64,000 nt of DNA from contig NZ_QQRR01000003.1 of the NCBI RefSeq assembly GCF_003439925.1, positions 124,001 to 188,000 of the forward strand. The letters run 5' to 3'. Source of the stretch: Haloprofundus halophilus (lineage in GTDB: Archaea > Halobacteriota > Halobacteria > Halobacteriales > Haloferacaceae). The notes below the pieces were generated by a model. The model saw only the letters and a list, made by a program, of their open reading frames with translations. It searched no databases and was not told the DNA's origin. Below, in pieces: positions 9,065-16,929 of this stretch; position 1 is the stretch's first letter; each line of letters begins with the position of its first letter. A program made the position numbers and the translations under genes.

Positions 9065-9540
9065 GCGCCGACACCGACGACGGACGCGGACTCGCGTTCA
9101 CGCTCGTCATCCTCCTCGGCGGGCTGGTGTTCGGATTCGGACTCGGCCTCAGCGGGATGGCGAAACCCGAAATCGTGCTGGACTTCCTCCAGTTCGAAGA
9201 CTTCGGCCTCGTGTTCGTGATGGGCGGCGCTGCCGTCGTCTCCGGGCTGACGTTCTTCGTCGCCACGAACTATCTCGACCGCGCCCCGCTCACCGGCCGC
9301 GGCTACACCCGCCGGCTGAAGACGATGGACCGAAACGTCCCCGTCGGCGGGGTCATCTTCGGCGTCGGTTGGGGTATCTCGGGGATCTGTCCCGGCGCAG
9401 CCTACGCGAGCGTCGGCCTCGGGAACGTCACCATCCTGTGGGCGATACTGGGGATGTTCCTCGGCGCGTACGCACAAGGGTTCGTCCGCTCGTCTCGCGC
9501 CGACGAGACCGAGACCGTCGAGCCGACCGCGTCGGACTGA
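9061..9540 (+). CDS. YeeE/YedE-family transporter, second half
   Basis: 159 aa. The ATG at 9061 overlaps the stop of the first half. Four membrane segments are visible, with GLGLSGMAKPEIVLDFL near 27-43 and WGISGICPGAAYASVG near 110-125; the Cys in ICPGAA is the second sulfur-relay cysteine of the family. The C-terminus is a short acidic tail. The two products probably assemble into one pseudo-symmetric importer for thiosulfate or another sulfur compound; the substrate is inferred from the family. Confidence 0.88.
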   Translation: MSADTDDGRGLAFTLVILLGGLVFGFGLGLSGMAKPEIVLDFLQFEDFGLVFVMGGAAVVSGLTFFVATNYLDRAPLTGRGYTRRLKTMDRNVPVGGVIFGVGWGISGICPGAAYASVGLGNVTILWAILGMFLGAYAQGFVRSSRADETETVEPTASD

Positions 9541-9633
9541 TTCCCATGTTTCGAGACACTTGCTCGGTGAACGAGCGTAATGGAGATTGCACAGTAACTG
9601 AACGACAGACCAAGACAGATCGGAGCACGTGAA

Positions 9634-9783
9634 ATGTTCGTATTCGAGTCACTGAGCGGGTCGATGGAGGCGATAACGACCATCGGACTCGTCCTCGGAG
9701 AAGCCATCGCGCTGTACGTCGGGTACGGCGTACTCAGTAGGGTCGTCGGCGAACCGGTCCTCGACGCGATTGGAGGGGAGTGA
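9634..9783 (+). CDS. Small single-helix membrane protein (DUF7512-like)
   Basis: 49 aa, M-F-V-F-E-S-L-S-G-S at the start, then one hydrophobic segment of about 25 residues (ITTIGLVLGEAIALYVGYGVL) and a short amphipathic C-terminus. It ends 2 bp before the ATG of the TauE/SafE exporter and lies between the yeeE pair and that exporter. I recall a small haloarchaeal family (DUF7512) with this size and context; that name is from memory. It may be an accessory subunit of the exporter. Confidence 0.72.
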   Translation: MFVFESLSGSMEAITTIGLVLGEAIALYVGYGVLSRVVGEPVLDAIGGE

Positions 9784-9785
9784 CG

Positions 9786-10784
9786 ATGGAACTACTCGGG
9801 CTGAGCCTCGCGATGGTCGGCGTGTTCGTCGGCTTCGGCCTCCTCATCGGCATCCTGTTCGGGTTCTTCGGGATGGGCGGGTCGTTCCTCGTGACGCCGG
9901 CGCTTCTGGTGCTGGGGTATCCCTCGACGGTCGCCGTCGGGAGCGGCCTGGCGTTCGTCTTCGGGACGAGCGTCATCGGCGCGCTCCGCCACCGCGACCA
10001 CGGACAGGTCGACTACAAACTCGCGGTCATCATGACCGTCGCGATGACTATCGGCATCGAAGGCGGCAAGAGTGTCGTCTTCTTCCTGGAGTCGACCGGG
10101 ATGGCCGACCTCATCATCAGCGTCGCGTACGTCGGTCTGCTGGCGACTGTCGGGCTGTTCACGCTGCGCGACGCGTACAGCACCGACGGCGCCGACGGAG
10201 ACGGTCGCGACCTCGCCGACCGGGTGCAGTCGCTGCACATCCCGCCGATGGTGACGTTGCGCGGTGACGTCCGCGTCTCCGGGACGATCATCTTCGCGGT
10301 CGGACTCGTCATCGGCGTGCTCTCCGGGTTCCTCGGCGTCGGCGGCGGGTTCCTGCTGATGCCCGCGATGATGTACGGTCTCGGCGTTCCCGCGGCCGTC
10401 GCCGTCGGCACGGACATCCTCCAGATCACCATCTCCGGGGCGTTCGGGGCGTTCCGCTACGCACAGCTCGGCGCGGTTTCGCTGCCCGTCGTCGTCGCAC
10501 TCCTGGCCGGAAGCGCCCTCGGGGCGCGCATCGGCGCTGGCGCGACGAAACTCGTCGACGAAGACGCCATCAAGGGGTACTTCGCCGCGATGCTGCTCGC
10601 GGGGAGCGTCGCCGTGGCGTCGAAGGAACTCGGGAACGCCTACGGCGTCGAACTGCTGAACACGGTGAGCATCGCCCTCATCTTCGGCGCGGCCGTCCTC
10701 GTCAGCGGTGCGGTCGTCCTCGCCGCCGTCTGCCGGCTCAGAGGTAACCGGACGGGGACGTGGTGTCGACTCACCACGTCCTGA
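9786..10784 (+). CDS. TauE/SafE-family sulfite/organosulfonate exporter
   Basis: 332 aa with about eight membrane helices. Both family half-motifs are present: GILFGFFGMGGSFLVTPALLVLG near 25-48 and GVLSGFLGVGGGFLLMPAMMYGLG near 185. A short acidic cytoplasmic loop (TDGADGDGRDLADRVQ) joins the halves. TauE/SafE proteins export sulfite, sulfoacetate or related anions. An in-frame GTG is 6 bp upstream, but the ATG at 9786 is preferred. It closes the plus-strand sulfur set and could remove sulfite made by sulfur oxidation. Confidence 0.9.
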   Translation: MELLGLSLAMVGVFVGFGLLIGILFGFFGMGGSFLVTPALLVLGYPSTVAVGSGLAFVFGTSVIGALRHRDHGQVDYKLAVIMTVAMTIGIEGGKSVVFFLESTGMADLIISVAYVGLLATVGLFTLRDAYSTDGADGDGRDLADRVQSLHIPPMVTLRGDVRVSGTIIFAVGLVIGVLSGFLGVGGGFLLMPAMMYGLGVPAAVAVGTDILQITISGAFGAFRYAQLGAVSLPVVVALLAGSALGARIGAGATKLVDEDAIKGYFAAMLLAGSVAVASKELGNAYGVELLNTVSIALIFGAAVLVSGAVVLAAVCRLRGNRTGTWCRLTTS

Positions 10785-11074
10785 GCGCGTCGTCCGGCGT
10801 CCAGCGTCCGGCGTCTGTCGTTCGGAGCTCCGATTTCGGGTCTGTACCGCGCGTCACGACCGGGCGCCAAACCGACCGCCGGGCGACCGTGGTATTGTGA
10901 ATAAACCGAAACATCGACGCGACATCTCGCGGCTCGAACCGAGATTCCGAACCGCTCCCACAACCGTATCGCCGTCCGTGTACCTGACGGAGTACGAACC
11001 GGCCGAATACATCAGTCGAGCGACCGATATCACCAACGCATTTAACTGGGTTCGCCTTCATAGTTGTGGATGTA

Positions 11075-12193
11075 ATGAGCAATACTGGATACGAACCGTC
11101 GACGGTCGCCCAGCGAGTGGCGGACGACGAGTCGGACCCGTTCGTCCTCGACGTTCGACGAGAGGAGGAGTACGACGAGTGGCAAATTCCCGGGAGCACC
11201 AACCTGCCCATCTACGACGAACTCCTCGACTACGACTACTCGACCCTCGAGGCGCACCTCGACGACCTCCCCGAAGACGAGGAGATAATCGTCGTCTGTA
11301 TCGCTGGCGTCACGTCCGCGCGCGCCGCTGACTTCCTGCGCGAACACGGGTACGACGCCGAATCCGTCGACGACGGCATGAACGGTTGGGGCCGCGTCCA
11401 CCGTCAGTACGAACTCGACATCGACGGCGTCGTTCAGATCGTCCGCCCCGGAACCGGCTGCGTCTCCTACCTCGTCCACGACGGCGACGAAGCCGTCGTC
11501 GTCGACCCGACGCAGTACGTCGAGGAGTATCTCGCCGCCGCCGAGGAACGCGACTTGGAAATCGTCGGCGTCACCGACACCCACGCCCACGCCGACCACG
11601 TCTCGGGAGCGCGACGCCTCGCGGGCGAACTCGACGTCCCCTACTACCTCCACCGCGAGGACGTCGCCGACCTCGACCGCGTGACCGAACTCGCGGACGG
11701 GGACGCCATCGAAGTCGGCTCCCGCGAACTCGACGTGCGCCACACGCCCGGTCACACGCCCGGAAGCGTCTCCTTCGAGTACGGCGACGCCCTCCTCTCG
11801 GGGGACACGCTGTTCCTCCGGAGCGTCGGTCGACCCGACCTCGAAGATAGCTCCGAAGACGCTGTCCGTACGGCCGCGAGTCGGCTGTTCGACAGCCTCG
11901 ACGACCTGACCGACCTCGACGACGGAACGGTCGTCCTCCCCGGCCACTTCAGCGACGAGGAGGTCCGTCCCCTCGCGACGGAACTCGGAGAGCTCCGCGC
12001 GGAGTCGACGAACGAGCTCTTGAGCTACGTCGAAGACGGCGACGAGGAGGCGTTCGTCGAGACCATCGTCGAGAGCCTCGCGGACGAACCCGCGAACTAC
12101 AACGAAATCAAGCAGATCAACTGGGGGAAGGAACAGCCCGGCGACGACGTCGAGGAACTCGAACTCGGGCCGAACAACTGCGCGGCCAACTGA
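11075..12193 (+). CDS. Rhodanese-metallo-beta-lactamase fusion (persulfide dioxygenase-like)
   Basis: 372 aa. Residues 8-108 form a rhodanese domain with active-site Cys75 in VCIAGVTS. Residues 115-330 form a metallo-beta-lactamase domain with THAHADH (His170, His172, Asp174, His175), HTPGHTPGS and SGDTLFL. Persulfide dioxygenases (ETHE1 type) oxidise protein or glutathione persulfides to sulfite, and fused rhodaneses pass sulfur on. Nearby TusA, DsrE and TauE fit a sulfane-sulfur oxidation and export role. ATG 11075 is about 31 bp after TTTAACT; an in-frame GTG at 11066 is less likely. Confidence 0.9.
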   Translation: MSNTGYEPSTVAQRVADDESDPFVLDVRREEEYDEWQIPGSTNLPIYDELLDYDYSTLEAHLDDLPEDEEIIVVCIAGVTSARAADFLREHGYDAESVDDGMNGWGRVHRQYELDIDGVVQIVRPGTGCVSYLVHDGDEAVVVDPTQYVEEYLAAAEERDLEIVGVTDTHAHADHVSGARRLAGELDVPYYLHREDVADLDRVTELADGDAIEVGSRELDVRHTPGHTPGSVSFEYGDALLSGDTLFLRSVGRPDLEDSSEDAVRTAASRLFDSLDDLTDLDDGTVVLPGHFSDEEVRPLATELGELRAESTNELLSYVEDGDEEAFVETIVESLADEPANYNEIKQINWGKEQPGDDVEELELGPNNCAAN

Positions 12194-12365
12194 AGACCGA
12201 GAAGTCCGATGTCGTACGCGTACGGTACACGGCAAAACGGGTCACAGTTCGCGCTGCAACTGCTCGCCGTCTTCGCAATCGCGTCCACCATCGGTGCCGC
12301 GCGACCGACTCCTCTCGGTCGTGAGCCGAAAACACCTTCAGATAGCTCCATATTAGTGTATAGTC

Positions 12366-13103
12366 ATGGACTCTGAGGACAATATTACCCGGCGACGCGC
12401 CCTCGTCGCCGGCGGAGCCACGGTCGCGTTCGGCGGCGGTGTCGCGTATCTCGCGACCCGTTCGGGTTCGGGCGGCCGAGAGTACGTTCCGTCGTCGTTC
12501 GCGACGAACGATTCGACGACCGGGTACGGCGTCGAACTCGCCGGGCGTCCGGTTGCGGGCGACTCCGACGCTCAGGTCGACATCTACTACTGGACCGACT
12601 ACCTCTGTCCGTTCTGCAAACGATTCGAGACGGAGACGCTCCCCAAAATCGGTGCGAACTACATCGACGACGGGACGGTGAGGCTCGTCTCGCTTCTGTA
12701 CCCGAACATCGGCGAGTACTCGATGCCGGCGGCGGTCTGGAGTCGCTGCGTCTGGCGGCAGGTCGCCGACGACGACCCGAGCGTCTTCTGGAACTGGCAC
12801 GGCGCCGCGTTCGAGGCGCAGTCGGAGTCCGGAGACGACTGGGCGAACGAGGAGACGTTCGACCGCATCACCAGACAGACGGATGGCGTCTCGGTCGACG
12901 CCGTCCGCGACTGCCGCGAGACGCGCAGCGACGCGATGCGCGAGACGGTCAGCGTCGACGTCGACACCGCCCGGTCCTCGGACATCCAGGGGACACCGGG
13001 CTTCGTCCTCTACAACCGGAAGTCGGACACGGCGGGAAAGATGGTCGGTGCTCACCCGTACGAGACGTTCTCGAAGGCGATAGACCGAGTACGAGACGCA
13101 TGA
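12366..13103 (+). CDS. DsbA-like thiol-disulfide oxidoreductase, Tat-exported
   Basis: 245 aa. The N-terminus has a Tat-type motif TRRRALVAGG followed by a hydrophobic stretch (about 8-32), so it should act at the outer face of the membrane. The thioredoxin fold contains CPFC at 81-84 and the cis-Pro loop QGTPGF near 210. Further cysteines occur in SRCVWRQ and RDCRETR. DsbA-like proteins oxidise or isomerise disulfides in secreted proteins. It is the first of three genes joined by ATGA overlaps, the other two being membrane proteins with cysteine pairs. Confidence 0.87.
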   Translation: MDSEDNITRRRALVAGGATVAFGGGVAYLATRSGSGGREYVPSSFATNDSTTGYGVELAGRPVAGDSDAQVDIYYWTDYLCPFCKRFETETLPKIGANYIDDGTVRLVSLLYPNIGEYSMPAAVWSRCVWRQVADDDPSVFWNWHGAAFEAQSESGDDWANEETFDRITRQTDGVSVDAVRDCRETRSDAMRETVSVDVDTARSSDIQGTPGFVLYNRKSDTAGKMVGAHPYETFSKAIDRVRDA

Positions 13104-13666
13104 ACGACTACCGAACTGCCGTCGGCGACTGGTTCCGTCGGTTTCGGCGCGCGCTCGCGTACCCGCTCACTTCGTACGCGCGACTGCTGACCGCCGCCGT
13201 CGCGACCGGCGCCACCTACGTCGTACTGGTCTTGAGCACGTTCCCGCAGTTTTCGCTCCAGATACTCGCAAATTCGCCGTCGAGGCTCGTCTACGCGGTG
13301 GTCGCGCTGACGCGAGAGAGCTACCTGAGTGCGGGGGGAGTCGGTATCAGTCTCCTCGTCGCGTACGCGCTCTTGACCGGCATCGCGGTGACCAACGCCG
13401 TCGCGCTCGTCCGGCGGGCGCGTCGCGCGAGCGTCGAAACGCTCGCCGGGGTCGTTCCTGGACTGCTCGCCGCCGGCTGTGCGACCTGCGGCGCGGGCGT
13501 TCTCGGCGCGCTCGGGTTCGTCGGAGCGATGGCCGTCCTCCCGTTCGACGGGAATCTCCTCAGAGTCGAGGGAATACTGCTGTTGGCGTTCTTCCTCGGG
13601 CGAGCGGGCGACCCTCGGACGTGCTCGATATCGTCGACGGCTCGCGGCGAGGCGGGAGTCGAATGA
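13100..13666 (+). CDS. Membrane protein with intramembrane CATC motif
   Basis: 188 aa with about four membrane segments: near 30-58, 75-100, 115-145 and 150-165. The third begins with AAGCATCGAG, a Cys-X-X-Cys inside the bilayer, and a further Cys is in GDPRTCS near the end. Its ATG overlaps the stop of the DsbA-like gene. I do not recognise a named family with known function. The context suggests it passes electrons to or from the DsbA-like protein, as DsbB, VKOR or CcdA do, or that it handles a thiophilic metal. Confidence 0.75.
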   Translation: MNDYRTAVGDWFRRFRRALAYPLTSYARLLTAAVATGATYVVLVLSTFPQFSLQILANSPSRLVYAVVALTRESYLSAGGVGISLLVAYALLTGIAVTNAVALVRRARRASVETLAGVVPGLLAAGCATCGAGVLGALGFVGAMAVLPFDGNLLRVEGILLLAFFLGRAGDPRTCSISSTARGEAGVE

Positions 13667-14079
13667 CGGCCTTGACTCGACGCCGAGTCGCCACGAGTAT
13701 CGGCGTCGCCGTCGGTGCCTTCCTGTTGTTCGGCGCCGTCACCGGTCTCTTACCGAACCCAGTCTACGTCAGGATGGTCCCGAGTACGCCGCTGGACTAC
13801 CTCTTCCTGCTCACGACCGCCGTCTTCGCGGGTGCGTTCGTCTACCAGCGAGCCACCATCGAGGAACCCGTCGGCGACCGAGTCGCCGGCGGCGGACTCG
13901 TGGTCGGGTTTCTGGCGTTCGGCTGCCCGGTCTGCAACGTCGTACTGCTCACGCTGTTCGGTTCGTCCACGCTCATGACGTTCTTCGACCCGCTGCGTCC
14001 GGTACTCGGCGCCGCGAGTGTCGTCCTCCTCGGTGGACTCCTCTACTACCGGCGAAGAACTACCTGCGGGGCCTGTTGA
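13663..14079 (+). CDS. Membrane protein with CPVC motif and C-terminal Cys pair
   Basis: 138 aa. Membrane segments lie near 8-30, 38-58, 68-95 and 100-128. FGCPVCN near 85-92 holds a thioredoxin-like CPVC at the start of the third hydrophobic stretch, and the chain ends TTCGAC, a second Cys pair. The start ATG overlaps the previous stop (GAATGA), so translation is coupled to the CATC protein. Upstream in-frame codons exist but lie inside that gene. No known family is recognised; a membrane thiol relay is an inference. Confidence 0.72.
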   Translation: MTALTRRRVATSIGVAVGAFLLFGAVTGLLPNPVYVRMVPSTPLDYLFLLTTAVFAGAFVYQRATIEEPVGDRVAGGGLVVGFLAFGCPVCNVVLLTLFGSSTLMTFFDPLRPVLGAASVVLLGGLLYYRRRTTCGAC

Positions 14080-14235
14080 GACGGCAGAAGGGCCCGAGGC
14101 CAATGCGGGATTGTCCCACCAGCGCAAGACCCTCTCGCTCTCGCGGCCGGCGTCGGCACCGCCGCATTCGCCGCGAAGCAGGTCACAGACCGTGACCATC
14201 GAACCGCCGCTGGCGGGGGTTCGGTGCTCCAGTAG

Positions 14236-14243
14236 CTATTTAT
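14236..14243 (+). promoter_or_regulatory. TATA box of the crcB operon
   Basis: TATTTATC is about 30-35 bp before the first paired bases of the fluoride riboswitch. A transcript starting about 26 bp downstream (near 14266) would carry the whole aptamer as its 5' leader. Confidence 0.5.
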
Positions 14244-14271
14244 CACCCCGAACGAGATTCGTGTCCACACC

Positions 14272-14328
14272 TCGGGCGATGGAGTCTGCCCGACCCAACC
14301 GCCGACCGCGTCGGCCGACGACTCCTCC
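14272..14328 (+). ncRNA. Fluoride riboswitch (crcB motif RNA)
   Basis: The segment matches the crcB motif. P1 is GGGC (14274-14277) with GCCC (14288-14291), enclosing GATGGAGTCT. The pseudoknot is GGAGTC (14281-14286) with GACTCC (14320-14325). P2 is GCCGA (14301-14305) with TCGGC (14311-14315). The landmark GATGG, AACCGCC and ACTCCT elements are in consensus order and spacing. It ends about 16 nt before the ATG of the first crcB, so fluoride binding probably raises expression of the exporter at initiation or early elongation. Fit and context make this a confident call. Confidence 0.88.
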
Positions 14329-14343
14329 TCGCCAGCGTCGTCC

Positions 14344-14739
14344 ATGTCAGAGACTACTCGCCATCCGCTCGTCCGACTCGAATCGCTCGCACTCGTCGCA
14401 ATCGGGGGGTTCGCCGGGTCGAACCTCCGGTACTTCGCCGACCTCGTCCTCCCTGGTCTGGTCGGGACGCTCGTCGTCAACGCCGTCGGCAGCGCGGTTC
14501 TCGGGTTTGTTCTCTACGAGAAACTGTATTCGGGCATCTTGACGAAGGAGACTCGCACCGTCGTCTCGACGGGCTTTCTCTCCTCGTTCACCACCTACAG
14601 CACGTTCGCGCTCCAGTCGGCGCAGGCCCCGCCGCTGTGGCTCGTCGCGAACGTCGTCGCCAACTACGCGCTCGGGTTCGCCGGTGTGCTCGTCGGGCGG
14701 CGGACCGCTCGGGTCGTCGACCGGCGGTGGTCGCGTTGA
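14344..14739 (+). CDS. crcB1: Fluoride efflux protein CrcB/FluC, first copy
   Basis: 131 aa, four membrane helices, the normal size of a Fluc subunit. Family motifs: GGFAGSNLRYF near 20-30, LVVNAVGSAVLGF near 42-54 with the pore Asn, and STGFLSSFTTYSTFALQ near 75-91 with the Phe/Thr track. Fluc channels are dual-topology dimers that let F- leave the cell. It directly follows a fluoride riboswitch and overlaps a second crcB gene. Confidence 0.93.
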   Translation: MSETTRHPLVRLESLALVAIGGFAGSNLRYFADLVLPGLVGTLVVNAVGSAVLGFVLYEKLYSGILTKETRTVVSTGFLSSFTTYSTFALQSAQAPPLWLVANVVANYALGFAGVLVGRRTARVVDRRWSR

Positions 14740-15098
14740 TCGAGTTCGACCCCGCACACGTCGTCGGTACCGGCGGAGCCGTCGGCGCGCTCCTCCGACA
14801 GTACGTCGGCCGCCTCGTGGAGTCAGACGAGTTCCCGCTGGGAACGCTCGCCGTGAACGTACTCGGAACGTTTCTTCTCGGATTCGTGACGTTTCTGGGC
14901 GTGGACTCGACGACGCTGCTGCTGCTCGGAACGGGCGTCTGCGGGTCGTTCACGACGTTCTCCTCGTTCTCCGTCCAGACCGTCCGGCTCTGGGAGACGG
15001 GTGACCGTCTCCGGGCGGTCGTAAACGCCGGTGCGAACCTGCTCGGTGCGGGGCTCGCACTCGGCGTCGCGTGGGGCCTCGCTCAAGTGCTCGTCTGA
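14727..15098 (+). CDS. crcB2: Fluoride efflux protein CrcB/FluC, second copy
   Basis: About 123 aa, four helices. GTGGAVGALLRQYVGR, LAVNVLGTFLLGFVTFLG and GVCGSFTTFSSFSVQT are the Fluc motifs. No ATG is available: the start is GTG 14727 or TTG 14736, and the TTG overlaps the crcB1 stop as TTGA. Either choice overlaps crcB1, so the two subunits are made together. Paired, non-identical Fluc genes usually form an obligate heterodimer with opposite topologies. Confidence 0.9.
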   Translation: MVALIEFDPAHVVGTGGAVGALLRQYVGRLVESDEFPLGTLAVNVLGTFLLGFVTFLGVDSTTLLLLGTGVCGSFTTFSSFSVQTVRLWETGDRLRAVVNAGANLLGAGLALGVAWGLAQVLV

Positions 15099-15195
15099 AC
15101 GTCTTTCGGCTACACTCGTTTCGAACAGTAAACTCCACCGGACTCTTTGGCAGTTGACAAAGACCGAAGAGGTTCGCGCGCAGAGAGACGAATAG

Positions 15196-16542
15196 ATGAC
15201 CTCCGACCTCCGACCTACGACCGACGAACATCCGCCCGGCCCCGACGGGCTACCGCTCCTCGGGTCGGCCATCGCGTCGATTCGGGGTGGGCTGGCGTTC
15301 AGCGAGCGAATGGCGCGCGAGTACGGCGACGTCGTCCACTGGGAAGACCCCGCCGGGCACGTCTATCAACTCAACCACCCCGACGACATCGAGCGCGTCC
15401 TCGTCCACAACAACCAGAACTACGAGAAGGGCGACGAGTTTCAGAAGGTTCTGGGGCCGCTGACGGGCAACGGAATCCTGAACAGCGAAGGCGAGGAGTG
15501 GCGACGGAACCGCCGGCTGGTCCAACCGTCGTTTCACCCCGACCGGATTCAGGTTTACTCGGAGATGATGACCGACCTCACCGGGAACGTGCTCGACGAG
15601 TGGGAAGACGGCGAGGCGTACTCGATTCACGAGGAGATGATGGAGCTGACGCTTCGAATCGTCACGAAGGCGCTGTTCGGCGTCGATATCGACGAGTACG
15701 TCGACGAGGTCGAAGCGGCTATCGAGGCGTTTCTCCCCGCGACGACCAGTCTGCCGAACGTGCTACTCCCGGAGGACGTACCGCTTCCCTCGCGTCGGCG
15801 GATGGCGAACGCCCGCGACACGCTCGACCGCGTCGTCGACGACATCATCCAGCAGAAGAAGGGGAGTCCCGGCGACCACGACGTGGTCTCGATGCTTCTG
15901 GCGGCGCGCGACGAGGACGGGGAGCCACTTTCGGAGAGACAGATTCGAGACGAGGCTATCACGCTTCTCGCCGCCGGCCACGAGACGACCGCCGTGTCGA
16001 TGACGTACACCGCGTTCTTGCTCTCACAGCACCCACAGATCGAGGCGAAACTCGTCGCGGAACTCGATCGCGTACTCGGCGGCGACCTCCCGACGATGGC
16101 CGACCTGCCGGAACTGACCTACACCGAGCGGATAGTCAAAGAGTCGATGCGGTTGTACCCGCCGGTTCCCCGTATCGTCCGCGAGTCCGTCGACGCCGAC
16201 GTTCTCGGCGGCTACCGCATCCCCCCGCGGTCGAAGATCATGCTGAACCAGTGGGTCGTCCATCGCGACGCCCGGTGGTACGACGACCCGCTCGCGTTCG
16301 ACCCGGAGCGGTGGACCGACGAGTTCGAGCGGTCGTTGCCGCGACTGGCCTACTTCCCGTTCGCCGCCGGACCGCGGCGCTGTATCGGCGACCGATTCGC
16401 GATGCTGGAGGCTCGCCTGATTCTCGCGATGATGTACCAGCGGTTCCATCTCGAACTCGTCTCCGACCGGAGCATCGAGGTCATCCCGACGGTGACCTCT
16501 CGTCCGAAGGAAGATATCGTCGTAACGGTTCACGAGCGGTGA
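15196..16542 (+). CDS. Cytochrome P450 (CYP174-like)
   Basis: 448 aa, full length. The I-helix oxygen-activation motif AGHETT is at 260-265, the K-helix ESMR at 316-319, the PERW region at 370-373, and the heme loop FAAGPRRCIGDRFA with the thiolate Cys396. This heme loop resembles CYP102/CYP174-type enzymes; Halobacterium CYP174A1 is the family I am reminded of. It is soluble, with no membrane anchor, and needs an external ferredoxin/reductase. The substrate is unknown. It is followed by a GC hairpin that may end transcription. Confidence 0.93.
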   Translation: MTSDLRPTTDEHPPGPDGLPLLGSAIASIRGGLAFSERMAREYGDVVHWEDPAGHVYQLNHPDDIERVLVHNNQNYEKGDEFQKVLGPLTGNGILNSEGEEWRRNRRLVQPSFHPDRIQVYSEMMTDLTGNVLDEWEDGEAYSIHEEMMELTLRIVTKALFGVDIDEYVDEVEAAIEAFLPATTSLPNVLLPEDVPLPSRRRMANARDTLDRVVDDIIQQKKGSPGDHDVVSMLLAARDEDGEPLSERQIRDEAITLLAAGHETTAVSMTYTAFLLSQHPQIEAKLVAELDRVLGGDLPTMADLPELTYTERIVKESMRLYPPVPRIVRESVDADVLGGYRIPPRSKIMLNQWVVHRDARWYDDPLAFDPERWTDEFERSLPRLAYFPFAAGPRRCIGDRFAMLEARLILAMMYQRFHLELVSDRSIEVIPTVTSRPKEDIVVTVHER

Positions 16543-16565
16543 TGGACGGCGAAAACCGTAGCTTC

Positions 16566-16585
16566 GCCGCCGTTAATTCGGCGGC
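16566..16585 (+). terminator. GC-rich hairpin after the P450 gene
   Basis: GCCGCCG and CGGCGGC form a perfect 7-bp stem around a TTAATT loop, 24 bp after the P450 stop codon. No T tract follows, so it may act as an RNA 3' stabiliser rather than a terminator. Confidence 0.35.
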
Positions 16586-16650
16586 TTCGTGATGTTCACG
16601 TGTTGTGTTCATTAGGTTCATTCACCGAGTTCAACGCGAGCCGGAGCCGC

Positions 16651-16839
16651 TCACTCGACGGGTCGTTCGAGGATGAGGTACTTCGTGCCGCCGCCGACGT
16701 ACTCGACCGTCTCGACGAGTCGCCAACCGTCGGCCGCGTACTCGTTCAACTCCTCTTTCGGGTCGGATGACTCCTTCTTCGTCGCTCCGCGCGGGACGCG
16801 GAGACTCTCGTACTCGAAGCGGGCGTCGTCTCGGCTCAT
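16651..16839 (-). CDS. DUF4177 small protein
   Basis: 62 aa. The pattern RFEYESLRVPRG, then LNEYAADGWRLVETV, then KYLILERP is the DUF4177 core (an alpha/beta roll with a conserved GW). Proteins of this family have no assigned function. It is single, between the P450 and a lipoprotein gene. Confidence 0.8.
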   Translation of the reverse strand: MSRDDARFEYESLRVPRGATKKESSDPKEELNEYAADGWRLVETVEYVGGGTKYLILERPVE

Positions 16840-16929
16840 GTGACGTAGATTGTACGCGGACGCTCCTAAAGCTGAGCGTCGCTCCGCGCGGAACCGAATC
16901 TGGGCACCGAGAGATTGAGAGTCGGGCGG

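Noticed and set aside
10785-11074. Small gene between TauE and the rhodanese fusion
   Set aside because: Frames of about 60-140 codons on both strands lack acidic bias and motifs. A short internal repeat (GCGTCCGGCGTC) and the TTTAACT box explain what is seen.
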